Shown here one piece after another: positions 24,117-31,761 of a stretch of DNA of 64,000 nt. The notes beneath the pieces are model-generated. The model saw only the letters and a list, made by a program, of their open reading frames with translations. It made no database searches and was not told the origin of the DNA. Within the stretch, counting starts at the first letter, position 1; the number at the start of each line of letters is the position of its first letter. The translations under genes and the position numbers were made by a program. Origin of the DNA: Leptospira fletcheri (GTDB taxonomy: Bacteria; Spirochaetota; Leptospiria; Leptospirales; Leptospiraceae); NCBI RefSeq assembly GCF_004769195.1, contig NZ_RQET01000002.1, positions 1-64,000 on the forward strand, in the 5' to 3' direction.

Positions 24117-25805
24117 TTAAAAGGTCCTCCCCAAACCGTGGAGCAGGTATTCGGCTCCCGGACCGAGAACGAGTAACGGTAGGAAAGTAAGAGCTCCCAC
24201 CAAAACGATTACGGATACCAAAAGCAGAACGAACAAGGGACCGTCCGTAGAAAAGGTACCCTCTCCGGCAGGAGCTTTTTTCTTATCCACCAAGGCCCCC
24301 GCCAAACCGATGGCAGGTAGAATCACGGCGAACCTACCCAAAAGCATGCAAAAGGAAAGAGTCGTATTGTAAAAAACCGTGTTCGCATTCAAACCCGCAA
24401 AAGCGGATCCGTTATTTCCTGCCGCGGAGGCGAAAGCGTACAATATTTCCGTCAATCCGTGAGGACCGTTATTCGCGCGCGAAGACAATCCGAAATCGTA
24501 GGAAACCGCGACCGCAGTAAAAAGAAGCATACAGATTCCCGGAGCTAAGGTCCCGACGAGTGCGTATTTCACTTCCCTGGCCTCTATTTTCTTACCGAAG
24601 TATTCCGGAGTACGGCCCACCATCAATCCAGCGATGAAGACGGTGAGAATCACGTAAAACAACATTCCCGCAAGACCGACCCCGACTCCCCCGAAAACGA
24701 TTTCCCCTAACAGAATGTTCCACAAGGCCGCTCCACCGCTTAAGGCGGAGAAGCTATCGTGCATGGAGTTCACGGAACCGTTGGACGCGGCTGTCGTCGC
24801 CATCTCCCAAAGAACACTCTGTGCGATTCCGAAGCGGATCTCTTTTCCTTCCCAATTCGGTCCCGCAACTTGCAAAGAGGAGTACAGTTCTGACCAAAAG
24901 GAGACCGCAAAACTTCCCGCGAACAATACGAGCATCGCGATAAACAGAGAAACTCCCGCCTTCCAGGATTTGGCCCATTTACCGAAAGCGAAAGGGAGGG
25001 AGGCAGGAATCAGAAGAATCGCCAAAGACTGCAACCAGTTCGAGAAGGGCGTCGGATTCTCGAACGGATGCGCGGAGTTCACTCCGAAAAATCCCCCTCC
25101 GTTCGTTCCCAATTGTTTGATCGCGATTTGGGAAGCGGCCGGCCCCATGGGGATCTTCACAGATTCTCCTTCCAACGTCGTAGCCCCCATATAGGAGGAA
25201 AAATCCATGATCACTCCCTGGGCTAACAGCACTAAGGCGAATAGAAAGGAGAGCGGCAGGAGGATATAAAGGACGGACCGGGTAAGATCCACGAAAAAAT
25301 TTCCGAGTCCCGTCTTAGATGCGCCGAGTAGCCCGCGTGCCATCGCCGCGAGTACTGCGATCCCCACGCCCGCACTGACGAAATTCTGCACTCCCAAAAG
25401 GAGCATTTGGCTTCCGTAGGAAAGGGAACTCTCTCCAGAATAGGCCTGCCAATTCGTGTTCGTGGTAAAACTTACCGCAGTGTTCCAGGCCAGATCCCAG
25501 TGTAAACCCGGCTTGCCTTCCGGATTCCAAGGAAGAAACTCCTGGAAACGAAGTCCGAATGTCACCGCGAGTAGGCAGACCGATGTGAAACCTAGAATTT
25601 CCAGTGCGTAGGTTCTCGGACTGGAAGATTCTTCCGGACGAACCCCTGTCACACGGTAAATGATTTTTTCCACGGCGGCCACTGGCTTTAGAAATACGGG
25701 GATTTCTCCGTCCATCACTTTGGCGATAAACGCGCCGAGCAATGGAGAGACTAAAAAGAGAACCGCGAAATACAGAAAATAAAAAACCGAATCGTTTCCG
25801 TTCAT
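24117..25805 (-). CDS. kdpA: K+-transporting ATPase subunit KdpA (potassium-binding subunit)
   Basis: A 562-residue membrane subunit of the SKT superfamily with about ten helices. Selectivity-loop-like sequences are present in the expected order: AVSFTTNTNWQAYSGE, IKQLGTNGGGFFGVNSAHPFENPTP, MATTAASNGSVNSMHDSF and FASAAGNNGSAFAGLNANT. KdpA forms the K+ selectivity filter and tunnel to KdpB. It starts nine bases after the stop of the small kdpF ORF. Confidence 0.95.
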   Translation of the reverse strand: MNGNDSVFYFLYFAVLFLVSPLLGAFIAKVMDGEIPVFLKPVAAVEKIIYRVTGVRPEESSSPRTYALEILGFTSVCLLAVTFGLRFQEFLPWNPEGKPGLHWDLAWNTAVSFTTNTNWQAYSGESSLSYGSQMLLLGVQNFVSAGVGIAVLAAMARGLLGASKTGLGNFFVDLTRSVLYILLPLSFLFALVLLAQGVIMDFSSYMGATTLEGESVKIPMGPAASQIAIKQLGTNGGGFFGVNSAHPFENPTPFSNWLQSLAILLIPASLPFAFGKWAKSWKAGVSLFIAMLVLFAGSFAVSFWSELYSSLQVAGPNWEGKEIRFGIAQSVLWEMATTAASNGSVNSMHDSFSALSGGAALWNILLGEIVFGGVGVGLAGMLFYVILTVFIAGLMVGRTPEYFGKKIEAREVKYALVGTLAPGICMLLFTAVAVSYDFGLSSRANNGPHGLTEILYAFASAAGNNGSAFAGLNANTVFYNTTLSFCMLLGRFAVILPAIGLAGALVDKKKAPAGEGTFSTDGPLFVLLLVSVIVLVGALTFLPLLVLGPGAEYLLHGLGRTF

Positions 25806-25814
25806 TATTTTTTC

Positions 25815-25898
25815 CTAAAATTTTTCCGGTTTCATGATCGCATAGATCAGATAGACCACAAGGCCGAAGACGAGGGTTGCTAAAAGCGGGTACGACAA
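25815..25898 (-). CDS. kdpF: KdpF small membrane subunit
   Basis: A 27-residue single-span peptide that starts at a TTG (first base 25898), five bases after a strong GGAGG. It reads (M)SYPLLATLVFGLVVYLIYA then IMKPEKF, closely like known KdpF peptides (hydrophobic helix then a short KPE/KPERF end). In E. coli KdpF stabilises the KdpABC complex. Its place immediately before kdpA completes kdpFABCDE on this strand. It is easily missed because of its size and non-ATG start. Confidence 0.85.
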   Translation of the reverse strand: MSYPLLATLVFGLVVYLIYAIMKPEKF

Positions 25899-25952
25899 GA
25901 AAACCTCCGAGAGACGCGAACCTTGAAACAAGGTAGGTTCTCTGTTGCCAAG

Positions 25953-25981
25953 AGAGTAGCCTTTTTTCCGTTCTGAGTCAA
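25953..25981 (-). promoter_or_regulatory. candidate kdp operon promoter
   Basis: On the minus strand TTGACT (25981-25976) and TACTCT (25958-25953) are separated by 17 bases, about 55 bases upstream of kdpF. The -35 is near consensus and the -10 weak, as is usual for an activator-dependent promoter. It lies in the only sizeable gap between arsS and the kdp genes. Confidence 0.35.
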
Positions 25982-26011
25982 TATGGTGATAGTGCGGAAG
26001 TAGACCTGAAA

Positions 26012-26028
26012 CGTTAATTTCGCGTTAA
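26012..26028 (-). promoter_or_regulatory. direct repeat TTAACG x2 upstream of kdp promoter, candidate KdpE site
   Basis: Reading leftward, TTAACG occurs twice, at 26028-26023 and 26017-26012, with starts exactly 11 bases apart, about one helical turn. OmpR/PhoB-class regulators such as KdpE bind as dimers to direct repeats with this spacing. The pair is about 31 bases upstream of the proposed -35. Assignment to KdpE is inference from position and spacing. Confidence 0.35.
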
Positions 26029-26050
26029 GATCCGAGTCGAAAGGCGTGTT

Positions 26051-27094
26051 TTACGCGATCGCACCGCCGCAAGAGGACCCGCTTCCCGCCGTACATCCGT
26101 AACAGTGTTGGTGCAATCGGATTTTTCTCTTCTCCAGAGATGCCAGATGAAAATCTCCGATCGTTCTCACGGTTCCCGCAACGGGCAAATCCAACATTTG
26201 ATTGAAGTCGCAGTCGTACAGATTCCCGTCCCAGCCTACGCTCAGAGTATTCCTGCACATGACTCCGACGGCCGCAGCAGGATTATAGGAAGACACAAGT
26301 TTTTCCATGTATTCTTCCAAGTTTCCGCTTTCGATTAGGTATTCCAAAAAGCGGCTGATGGGCATGTTCGTAATGGTAAAGAGGGAATTGAAATCCACTC
26401 CGAACTGGCTTTTCAGTTCCTTTTTAAAATCCCCTTCCAAAGTGGATTGCCCTCCGGGCAAGAACGCTCCGGCCGGATTATAGACCAAATTCAAAACCAA
26501 TCCGGAACCTGGGATCCCGTAACCGACGGAATTCAATCTGCGCAAGGCCTCGACGGATTTATCGAAGACGCCTTCTCCCCTTTGAGCGTCCGTTCTTCTC
26601 TTCTGGAAATAGGGAAGACTGGAAACGATCTCCACACGATTGGCGGCAAAGAATTCCGGAAGATCCCTGAACTTTTCTCCTGCGAGAAGAATCGTTAAGT
26701 TGCAACGGACCAGGACCTTTCTCCCTAAGCCTGAAGCTTCCTCCACGAACCAGCGAAAATTCGGATTCATCTCGGGAGCTCCTCCCGTAATGTCCAAAAC
26801 GGGAATCTCGGATCCTGTAAGAACGTCCAAACATTGCCGCATGGTTTCCTGGGACATGATCTCTTTCCGGTCCGGTCCTGCGTCCACATGACAATGCTTG
26901 CAGGTTTGGTTGCATAGTTTTCCGACGTTCACCTGCAGGATTTCGATTCGAGTCGGCAGGAACGGCGCCAAACCCGACCCCTCGAGTTTCGTTTCGAAAA
27001 GAGGCAGAGACTTCTTTTCCGACACGTCGGTCAGGATCTTCAATTGTTCCGAGGAGGAGGAAAGTTCGCTTCCTCTTGCGAGCAAACTCTTCAT
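26051..27094 (-). CDS. arsS: arsenosugar biosynthesis radical SAM protein ArsS
   Basis: A 347-residue radical SAM enzyme. The cluster ligands are Cys61, Cys65 and Cys68 in VGKLCNQTCKHCHVDAGPDR, followed by VLDITGGAPEMNPNFRWFV. The C-terminal half carries the DUF3641 domain typical of ArsS (NPAGAFLPGGQSTLEGDFKK, MPISRFLEYLIESG, then Cys-rich GVMCRNTLSVGWDGNLYDCDFNQML and HCYGCTAGSGSSCGG). In the family it transfers the 5'-deoxyadenosyl group to dimethylarsenite on the way to arsenosugars. The partner ArsM methyltransferase is not in this window. The peroxidase-like gene upstream is a usual companion. Confidence 0.88.
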   Translation of the reverse strand: MKSLLARGSELSSSSEQLKILTDVSEKKSLPLFETKLEGSGLAPFLPTRIEILQVNVGKLCNQTCKHCHVDAGPDRKEIMSQETMRQCLDVLTGSEIPVLDITGGAPEMNPNFRWFVEEASGLGRKVLVRCNLTILLAGEKFRDLPEFFAANRVEIVSSLPYFQKRRTDAQRGEGVFDKSVEALRRLNSVGYGIPGSGLVLNLVYNPAGAFLPGGQSTLEGDFKKELKSQFGVDFNSLFTITNMPISRFLEYLIESGNLEEYMEKLVSSYNPAAAVGVMCRNTLSVGWDGNLYDCDFNQMLDLPVAGTVRTIGDFHLASLEKRKIRLHQHCYGCTAGSGSSCGGAIA

Positions 27095-27113
27095 AACGGA
27101 TCGACGGCAGAAC

Positions 27114-27455
27114 TCAGATGCTCAGCTCTTTTACCTTATTCAGAGCCTGAACGCTATGAACGAGACTAGCTCCGCCTCGAATCGCGGCTCCTACATGGAT
27201 CGCTTCCCACATCTGTTCTTCCGTGACTCCTTTTTCCAAACTGTCGGCGGTATATGCGTCGATACAATACGGACATTGCACTACGTGAGCCACCGCCAGA
27301 GCAATCAAGGACTTCTCTTTGGCGCTCAAGGCCCCGTCCGCGAAAACCGCTCCATAGTAATCGAAGAATTTTTTTGCCAGATCCGGTTCGAACTCGCCTA
27401 TGTTTCCGAATTTCTTGAGGTCTTCCGGTTTATAATACGTGGTCTCTTGTGCCAT
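27114..27455 (-). CDS. arsenosugar biosynthesis-associated peroxidase-like (carboxymuconolactone decarboxylase family) protein
   Basis: The frame is open to 27584, but the ATG at 27455 follows a good GGAGAG and gives a 113-residue protein of usual size. It has the AhpD/CMD fold signature: EKSLIALAVAHVVQCPYCIDAYTADSLEKG, with Cys61 and Cys64. The His that normally follows CxxCxxx is a Tyr here. Its C-terminal helix (MWEAIHVGAAIRGGASLVHSVQALNKV) is typical. Proteins of this type sit beside arsS in many genomes, as here, with 19 bases between the genes. A thiol-based reductase or peroxidase role is inferred from the family. Confidence 0.82.
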   Translation of the reverse strand: MAQETTYYKPEDLKKFGNIGEFEPDLAKKFFDYYGAVFADGALSAKEKSLIALAVAHVVQCPYCIDAYTADSLEKGVTEEQMWEAIHVGAAIRGGASLVHSVQALNKVKELSI

Positions 27456-27607
27456 ATTCTCTCCTCTATTTTCCAAACGAAAGTCTGCCGATCCATCAAG
27501 GATGCAGCGACAAAAAAGATCGATTTCGCCGAGAGTTTGACTCTTACAGCGGCCAAAGTTTCCCAAGCCTTGGTCGAAAAACACCCGTAAAACGGAAGTT
27601 TTTCGTT

Positions 27608-28105
27608 TTATTTTTCGGAGGAGAAGGTCAAGTTGTTACATTTCTCGCAGATTTCTCGGGGAATCCAACCCCATTCCATGAGTTTCCCGAACACAAAACA
27701 ACCGGCACAAAATCCGAGAAAACATTCGAGTGCGGCAAAAAACGCCAAGATCCCTAATACGAACCGAAATTCTAATAGGAATCCGAAACCTAACAGAGCG
27801 GACGCGGTTCCGCTAAAAACCAAACCGATTCCCTGGGCAAATCGTTTTGGAGGTCCGGGAACAATACGTTCTCCCAATCTGAATACCGGTACGAGCACAT
27901 GGATTGCCAGGCGGGCAAAGGGAGAAAATTTCGGCCCGTACAGAACCCGAGCCAAAAAACCGAATGCCAAAGCCAGCACGAGCCACAACGACTGGGTCCA
28001 AATCGTAAGCAAGGAAAGAAGCAAAACAAGCCCGGCCACAGAGCGAGCAGCAAACTCGTTTACGGTATCCGGGAAATTTCCGATGGAAATACGCATGGAA
28101 GCCAT
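27608..28105 (-). CDS. DUF4395 membrane protein
   Basis: A 165-residue protein with four hydrophobic segments (SVAGLVLLLSLLTIW, LWLVLALAFGFLARVLYGPKFSPFARLA, IGLVFSGTASALLGFGFLL, VLGILAFFAALECFLGFCAGCFVFGKLM). The order of GPKFSP, PPKRFAQGIG and ECFLGFCAGCF matches the DUF4395 family. The closing Cys residues (FCAGC, REICEKCNN) could be a redox or metal site. DUF4395 proteins often neighbour thiol or arsenic/sulphur genes; here the arsenosugar pair is downstream on the same strand. Biochemical role unknown. Confidence 0.78.
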   Translation of the reverse strand: MASMRISIGNFPDTVNEFAARSVAGLVLLLSLLTIWTQSLWLVLALAFGFLARVLYGPKFSPFARLAIHVLVPVFRLGERIVPGPPKRFAQGIGLVFSGTASALLGFGFLLEFRFVLGILAFFAALECFLGFCAGCFVFGKLMEWGWIPREICEKCNNLTFSSEK

Positions 28106-28157
28106 CCTGGACCAAGCCTAACTCAATTCCGTTTTATTTCAAGAAAAATCCGTTATA

Positions 28158-29558
28158 TTGAACAAAATGCAGATTTTCTTCCAAAACACCTTGGGTCCGA
28201 AAAGGAACTCCCTCTCATGGAGGTTTTCTTTTCTTTTGGGATGGGCCCTTCCTCTCGCCATCTTTTCCCTCTTCTTTTCCCGATCGGATTTTTATCCGTT
28301 GCTGGTCGCATTCTGTACCTGCCTCACGTTTTATGCCCTTTCCCTCTCCTCTTTCAAAAGCGAACGGCTTCCCTACCGAGCGCTCCTCTGGGCCGGTCTT
28401 CTACTTCGAGGATTTTTTTTGTTTCTTCCTCCCGTACTCTCCGAGGACGTTTTCCGATTTCTCTGGGACGGGCTTTTGGAAGGGAACGGAATCGTACCTT
28501 ATGCAGTATTGCCTCGCGACCTAGAACAAATCGGTTTTTCCGAAGCGGACGCAAGATTAGGCCTTCAATTAAAAGAGGAAATGAATTCCGCAGGATTCTA
28601 CTCCGTCTATCCTCCGGTATTGCAGTTCTTTTTTTTCCTAGCTGGAGAAGGAATGAGGTTCTTCGGTTCCGTTCCGATCGGAATCGGAATCTGGAAAGGA
28701 ATCGTTTTCGGATTCGAAATTGCCACCGCCGTCTTGGTTCGATTGCGAGGAACGGAGGAACACCGCGAAAATTTCCTCAAATACTGGATGCACCCCCTGG
28801 TTTTACTGGAAGGCTGCGGCAGCGGGCATCCGGAACCCATCCTCATCTTCTTTCTGTTCGGATTTTTCTTTTATCGATTCCGAGGGAAACCCTTACTGAC
28901 CTGGATCTTTTACTCTGCGGCGATCCTTACCAAGCTGATTCCTTTGCTCCTACTTCCCTTCCTATCCTTTCGCCTCTGGCAGGACAGGAGAAAAAACGGG
29001 AAGGCGATCCTAGCCCTCCTCGTCTTCCTCGTTCTCCTTGTCCTAGGCATCTTATTGTTCGGAGAAAACCTCCTTCCTTCCATCGACAAACAATGGGAAA
29101 AAGGGATCGGAGTCTATTTCAGATTGTTCGAATTCCACGGAGGTACTTATTACCTATGGAAGGCCTTTTTACGCGGTACTTGGTTTCCGTATGCTGCGGG
29201 AATCCATCTCGCCATCCTTAGCGCGATCCTAATCTCCACTACCTCCTATCTCCGTTCCCGTAAAACGGAAACGTTGGAAAAAGCCGCGGAAACGTGGATT
29301 TCCGTTTTGGGAATCTACCTTCTTTTCTCTACGACGGTGCATCCCTGGTACATTTTGCCCTTGCTAGCAGGGGTCGTTTTTACGAATTCTCTCTGGCCCC
29401 AGGCGGCGGCCGGTATCTGGATCCTTTCCTACTCCACGTACCGGAACGCACCCTACAAGGATGAACCCTTTTTCATGATTTTAGAATATGCCTTCGTCTT
29501 GACGGTATTCTTCCTGGAAAAACGGAAACTCATTGACCCTGAAAAGGTCCGATGGTAG
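28158..29558 (+). CDS. polytopic GT-C type glycosyltransferase (mannosyltransferase-like)
   Basis: About 466 residues with ten or more membrane helices. The first large loop has the acidic pair Glu96-Asp97 in VLSEDVFRFLWDGLL, the place of the catalytic acidic residues in GT-C enzymes that use lipid-linked sugars. SVYPPVLQFFFFLAGEG and HPLVLLEGCGSGHPEPILIF are also typical of the bacterial mannosyltransferase-like group. Start may be the TTG at 28158 or the ATG at 28167; neither has a clear ribosome site. It probably adds a sugar on the periplasmic side of the inner membrane. The adenylate cyclase start lies inside its last codons. Confidence 0.75.
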   Translation: MNKMQIFFQNTLGPKRNSLSWRFSFLLGWALPLAIFSLFFSRSDFYPLLVAFCTCLTFYALSLSSFKSERLPYRALLWAGLLLRGFFLFLPPVLSEDVFRFLWDGLLEGNGIVPYAVLPRDLEQIGFSEADARLGLQLKEEMNSAGFYSVYPPVLQFFFFLAGEGMRFFGSVPIGIGIWKGIVFGFEIATAVLVRLRGTEEHRENFLKYWMHPLVLLEGCGSGHPEPILIFFLFGFFFYRFRGKPLLTWIFYSAAILTKLIPLLLLPFLSFRLWQDRRKNGKAILALLVFLVLLVLGILLFGENLLPSIDKQWEKGIGVYFRLFEFHGGTYYLWKAFLRGTWFPYAAGIHLAILSAILISTTSYLRSRKTETLEKAAETWISVLGIYLLFSTTVHPWYILPLLAGVVFTNSLWPQAAAGIWILSYSTYRNAPYKDEPFFMILEYAFVLTVFFLEKRKLIDPEKVRW

Positions 29559-30895
29559 ATACGGAACTCGTTCGCGAAAAAGGAAAAACTAGTATGGCCC
29601 CGAAACTACTGGATACGTTCTCCAACACCCTGGAATCAGAGACACTCCAAAGCGAAAAGATCCGGAGCAAAATCCTCCTCGCGAGTTTCCTGGTCGCTGC
29701 CACGGCTTGGATCGGCCTATCCTTTTTTGCGAGGAAAGAATTCAATGAGAGTTCCGGCACGATCTTTCCCTTCAAGATCATCATCGGGACCCTTGCCTTC
29801 GGAAGCGTGTACGAACTGATCGTTCTGCGCATCCTGGAATTTTGGAAGAAAAAAGAGAAACCTCTTCCCTTAATCCCTAGATTCGGGAATGCATTGATCG
29901 AGACTTCGTTACCCGGGGTCGTCCTATTCATCTTTCTGCACCATTTCGAGTCCCCGATCGTCACTCTGAATTCCCCCATTCCCAACCTATTCTTCATATT
30001 CATCCTGCTCTCCATACTAAGAATGGAGTTCGGACTTTCCTTGTTTACAGGTCTCGTGGCGGGAGTGGAATTCATGGTGCTGGGTCTGGCTTATACTCCT
30101 GGGACGGCTCCGACCGATTTTCCGTATCCGTTTTTCTACTCCAAAATTCCCGTCATCATGCGATCCTTCATATTCATCGGTTCGGGAGCTCTGGCGGGAA
30201 TCGTGGGAATCCGGTTGAAAAATACGTTAAGAAAATCTTATACTTTATTGGAGGAAAGGAACCAAATCGTGGGTATGTTCGGACAATACGTCTCTCCGTC
30301 CGTGGTCGACAGACTCATGAGCCAAAAAGCGGAGACGATTTCGGAAAGTCGGGAAGTCTGTGTGATGTTTTTGGATATCAGAAATTTCACGAAATTCTCT
30401 GAAAAGAAAACTCCTACGGAAGTCATCACTTATCTGAACACCCTATTCGAGGATATGATCGACATAGTGAATCGGAACAATGGAATCATCAATAAATTCC
30501 TGGGCGACGGATTCATGGCGGTATTCGGAGCTCCCCTTTCCGACCAGGGAAAGGACGTGCAGAACGCCGTTAACGCGTCCATGGAGATCCTAGAAAAAGT
30601 GGCGGATCTGAATCGGGAGGGAAAAATTCCCGAAACGAAAATCGGAATCGGATTGCATTCCGGAGAAGCGATGACCGGCAGCGTGGGATCTTCCCAAAGA
30701 AAGGAATACACGATCATCGGAGACACAGTCAATCTCGCGTCCAGAGTGGAACAGCTCAATAAGGATTATGGCACCGCTCTCTTAGTCACGGAAGCGGTGT
30801 ATGAGCAGATCAAACATTATATTTCTTGCGAATCCCTCCCCCCTGTAAAAGTCAAAGGCAGGGAAAGCGAAGTCCAAATCTATCGTCTGAACTAA
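29552..30895 (+). CDS. membrane-bound class III adenylate cyclase
   Basis: A 447-residue protein. Six hydrophobic segments fill residues 40-230, then a short linker (LLEERNQIVGMFGQYVSPSVV) leads to a class III cyclase domain. Metal-binding Asp residues are in CVMFLDIRNFTKF and FLGDGFMAVFGAP; the base-selecting residues look like Lys in INKFLGDG and Thr in EYTIIGDTVN, a pair that selects ATP in class IIIb enzymes. So cyclic AMP rather than cyclic GMP is the likely product. Its start overlaps the glycosyltransferase stop by seven bases; an ATG at 29594 is an alternative. The N-terminal membrane part has no recognised sensor domain. Confidence 0.87.
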   Translation: MVDTELVREKGKTSMAPKLLDTFSNTLESETLQSEKIRSKILLASFLVAATAWIGLSFFARKEFNESSGTIFPFKIIIGTLAFGSVYELIVLRILEFWKKKEKPLPLIPRFGNALIETSLPGVVLFIFLHHFESPIVTLNSPIPNLFFIFILLSILRMEFGLSLFTGLVAGVEFMVLGLAYTPGTAPTDFPYPFFYSKIPVIMRSFIFIGSGALAGIVGIRLKNTLRKSYTLLEERNQIVGMFGQYVSPSVVDRLMSQKAETISESREVCVMFLDIRNFTKFSEKKTPTEVITYLNTLFEDMIDIVNRNNGIINKFLGDGFMAVFGAPLSDQGKDVQNAVNASMEILEKVADLNREGKIPETKIGIGLHSGEAMTGSVGSSQRKEYTIIGDTVNLASRVEQLNKDYGTALLVTEAVYEQIKHYISCESLPPVKVKGRESEVQIYRLN

Positions 30896-30936
30896 GGAAT
30901 CGGGACCGAAACTCCGGATTACTCCTAGATTGCCGC

Positions 30937-31668
30937 ATGCTCACTCCCCAAGAACATTACGAAACCTTTTTGGCCGAAAAATACTCCTGGATGATCGGAG
31001 ACGCCGACCAAAAAGAAGCCGAAGCGGCGGAACTATTCCGCAGTTGGGGAATTTCCCCGATGGGAAATCGGATCGCCTGGGATTTGGGAGCCGGAAGCGG
31101 AGTACAATCCTTTCCCCTCGCCAGATTGGGATTCCGGGTTTTGTCGTTGGATCTTAGTTCGAAATTGTTAAACGAATTATCCTCCAGGAACGTCGGACTG
31201 AACCTGGAAACCAGAGAAGCGGACATAACGGCCCCTTCCCTCTACGCGGGGGAATGTCCCGAACTCTTGGTCTGCATGGGAGACACTCTAACGCATTTAG
31301 AGTCCAAAACCTCGGTGAGGAAACTCTTTCGTCTCTGGGGTTCCTTTTTGAAATCGGGGGCAAGATTCGCGTTGGGATACAGGGACCTAGGTCGCGGAAA
31401 AATCGGAGAGAAGGTCGGCTTTCCGGTTCGGGTGGAACGGAATCGGATATTTTCCTGCATTCTTTCTTTCGAAGAAGATAAGGTTCTCGTAACGGATCTA
31501 TATCACGAATGGGACGGAAATCTATGGAATTTCACGACGAGTTCGTACTGCAAACTGATCCTACCCGAAGCGAAAATCCTGGAGTGGGCCGACGAGTCCG
31601 GTTTTTCTCTGCGACAACAAGGCGAATCCAAAGGAATGTCTCTTTTCCTTTTCGAGAGAAACGGTTAA
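30937..31668 (+). CDS. class I SAM-dependent methyltransferase
   Basis: The ATG at 30937 gives 243 residues; the frame is open further upstream into the cyclase gene but that part is not protein-like. Motif I is IAWDLGAGSGVQSFPLARLG, strand 2 ends VLSLDLSSKLL, and ECPELLVCMGDTLTHLES supplies motif IV. The C-terminal half is beta-rich, with strands such as RNRIFSCILSFEEDKVLVTD around the active site. The substrate is unknown. It follows the cyclase on the same strand by about 40 bases. Confidence 0.75.
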   Translation: MLTPQEHYETFLAEKYSWMIGDADQKEAEAAELFRSWGISPMGNRIAWDLGAGSGVQSFPLARLGFRVLSLDLSSKLLNELSSRNVGLNLETREADITAPSLYAGECPELLVCMGDTLTHLESKTSVRKLFRLWGSFLKSGARFALGYRDLGRGKIGEKVGFPVRVERNRIFSCILSFEEDKVLVTDLYHEWDGNLWNFTTSSYCKLILPEAKILEWADESGFSLRQQGESKGMSLFLFERNG

Positions 31669-31761
31669 ACCTACCGGAGTACGGGAAGTTTTCCCGAAAA
31701 AACCTATCGACACCTTCTTGAAGTCGTCGATGTTGTTCGTATCCTTTACCGGAAGCCGCGC

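Noticed and set aside
27899..29221. 440-codon plus-strand frame overlapping the DUF4395 and glycosyltransferase genes
   Set aside because: Arg/Ser/Pro-rich shadow; the overlapping frame has clear membrane helices and a GT-C motif.
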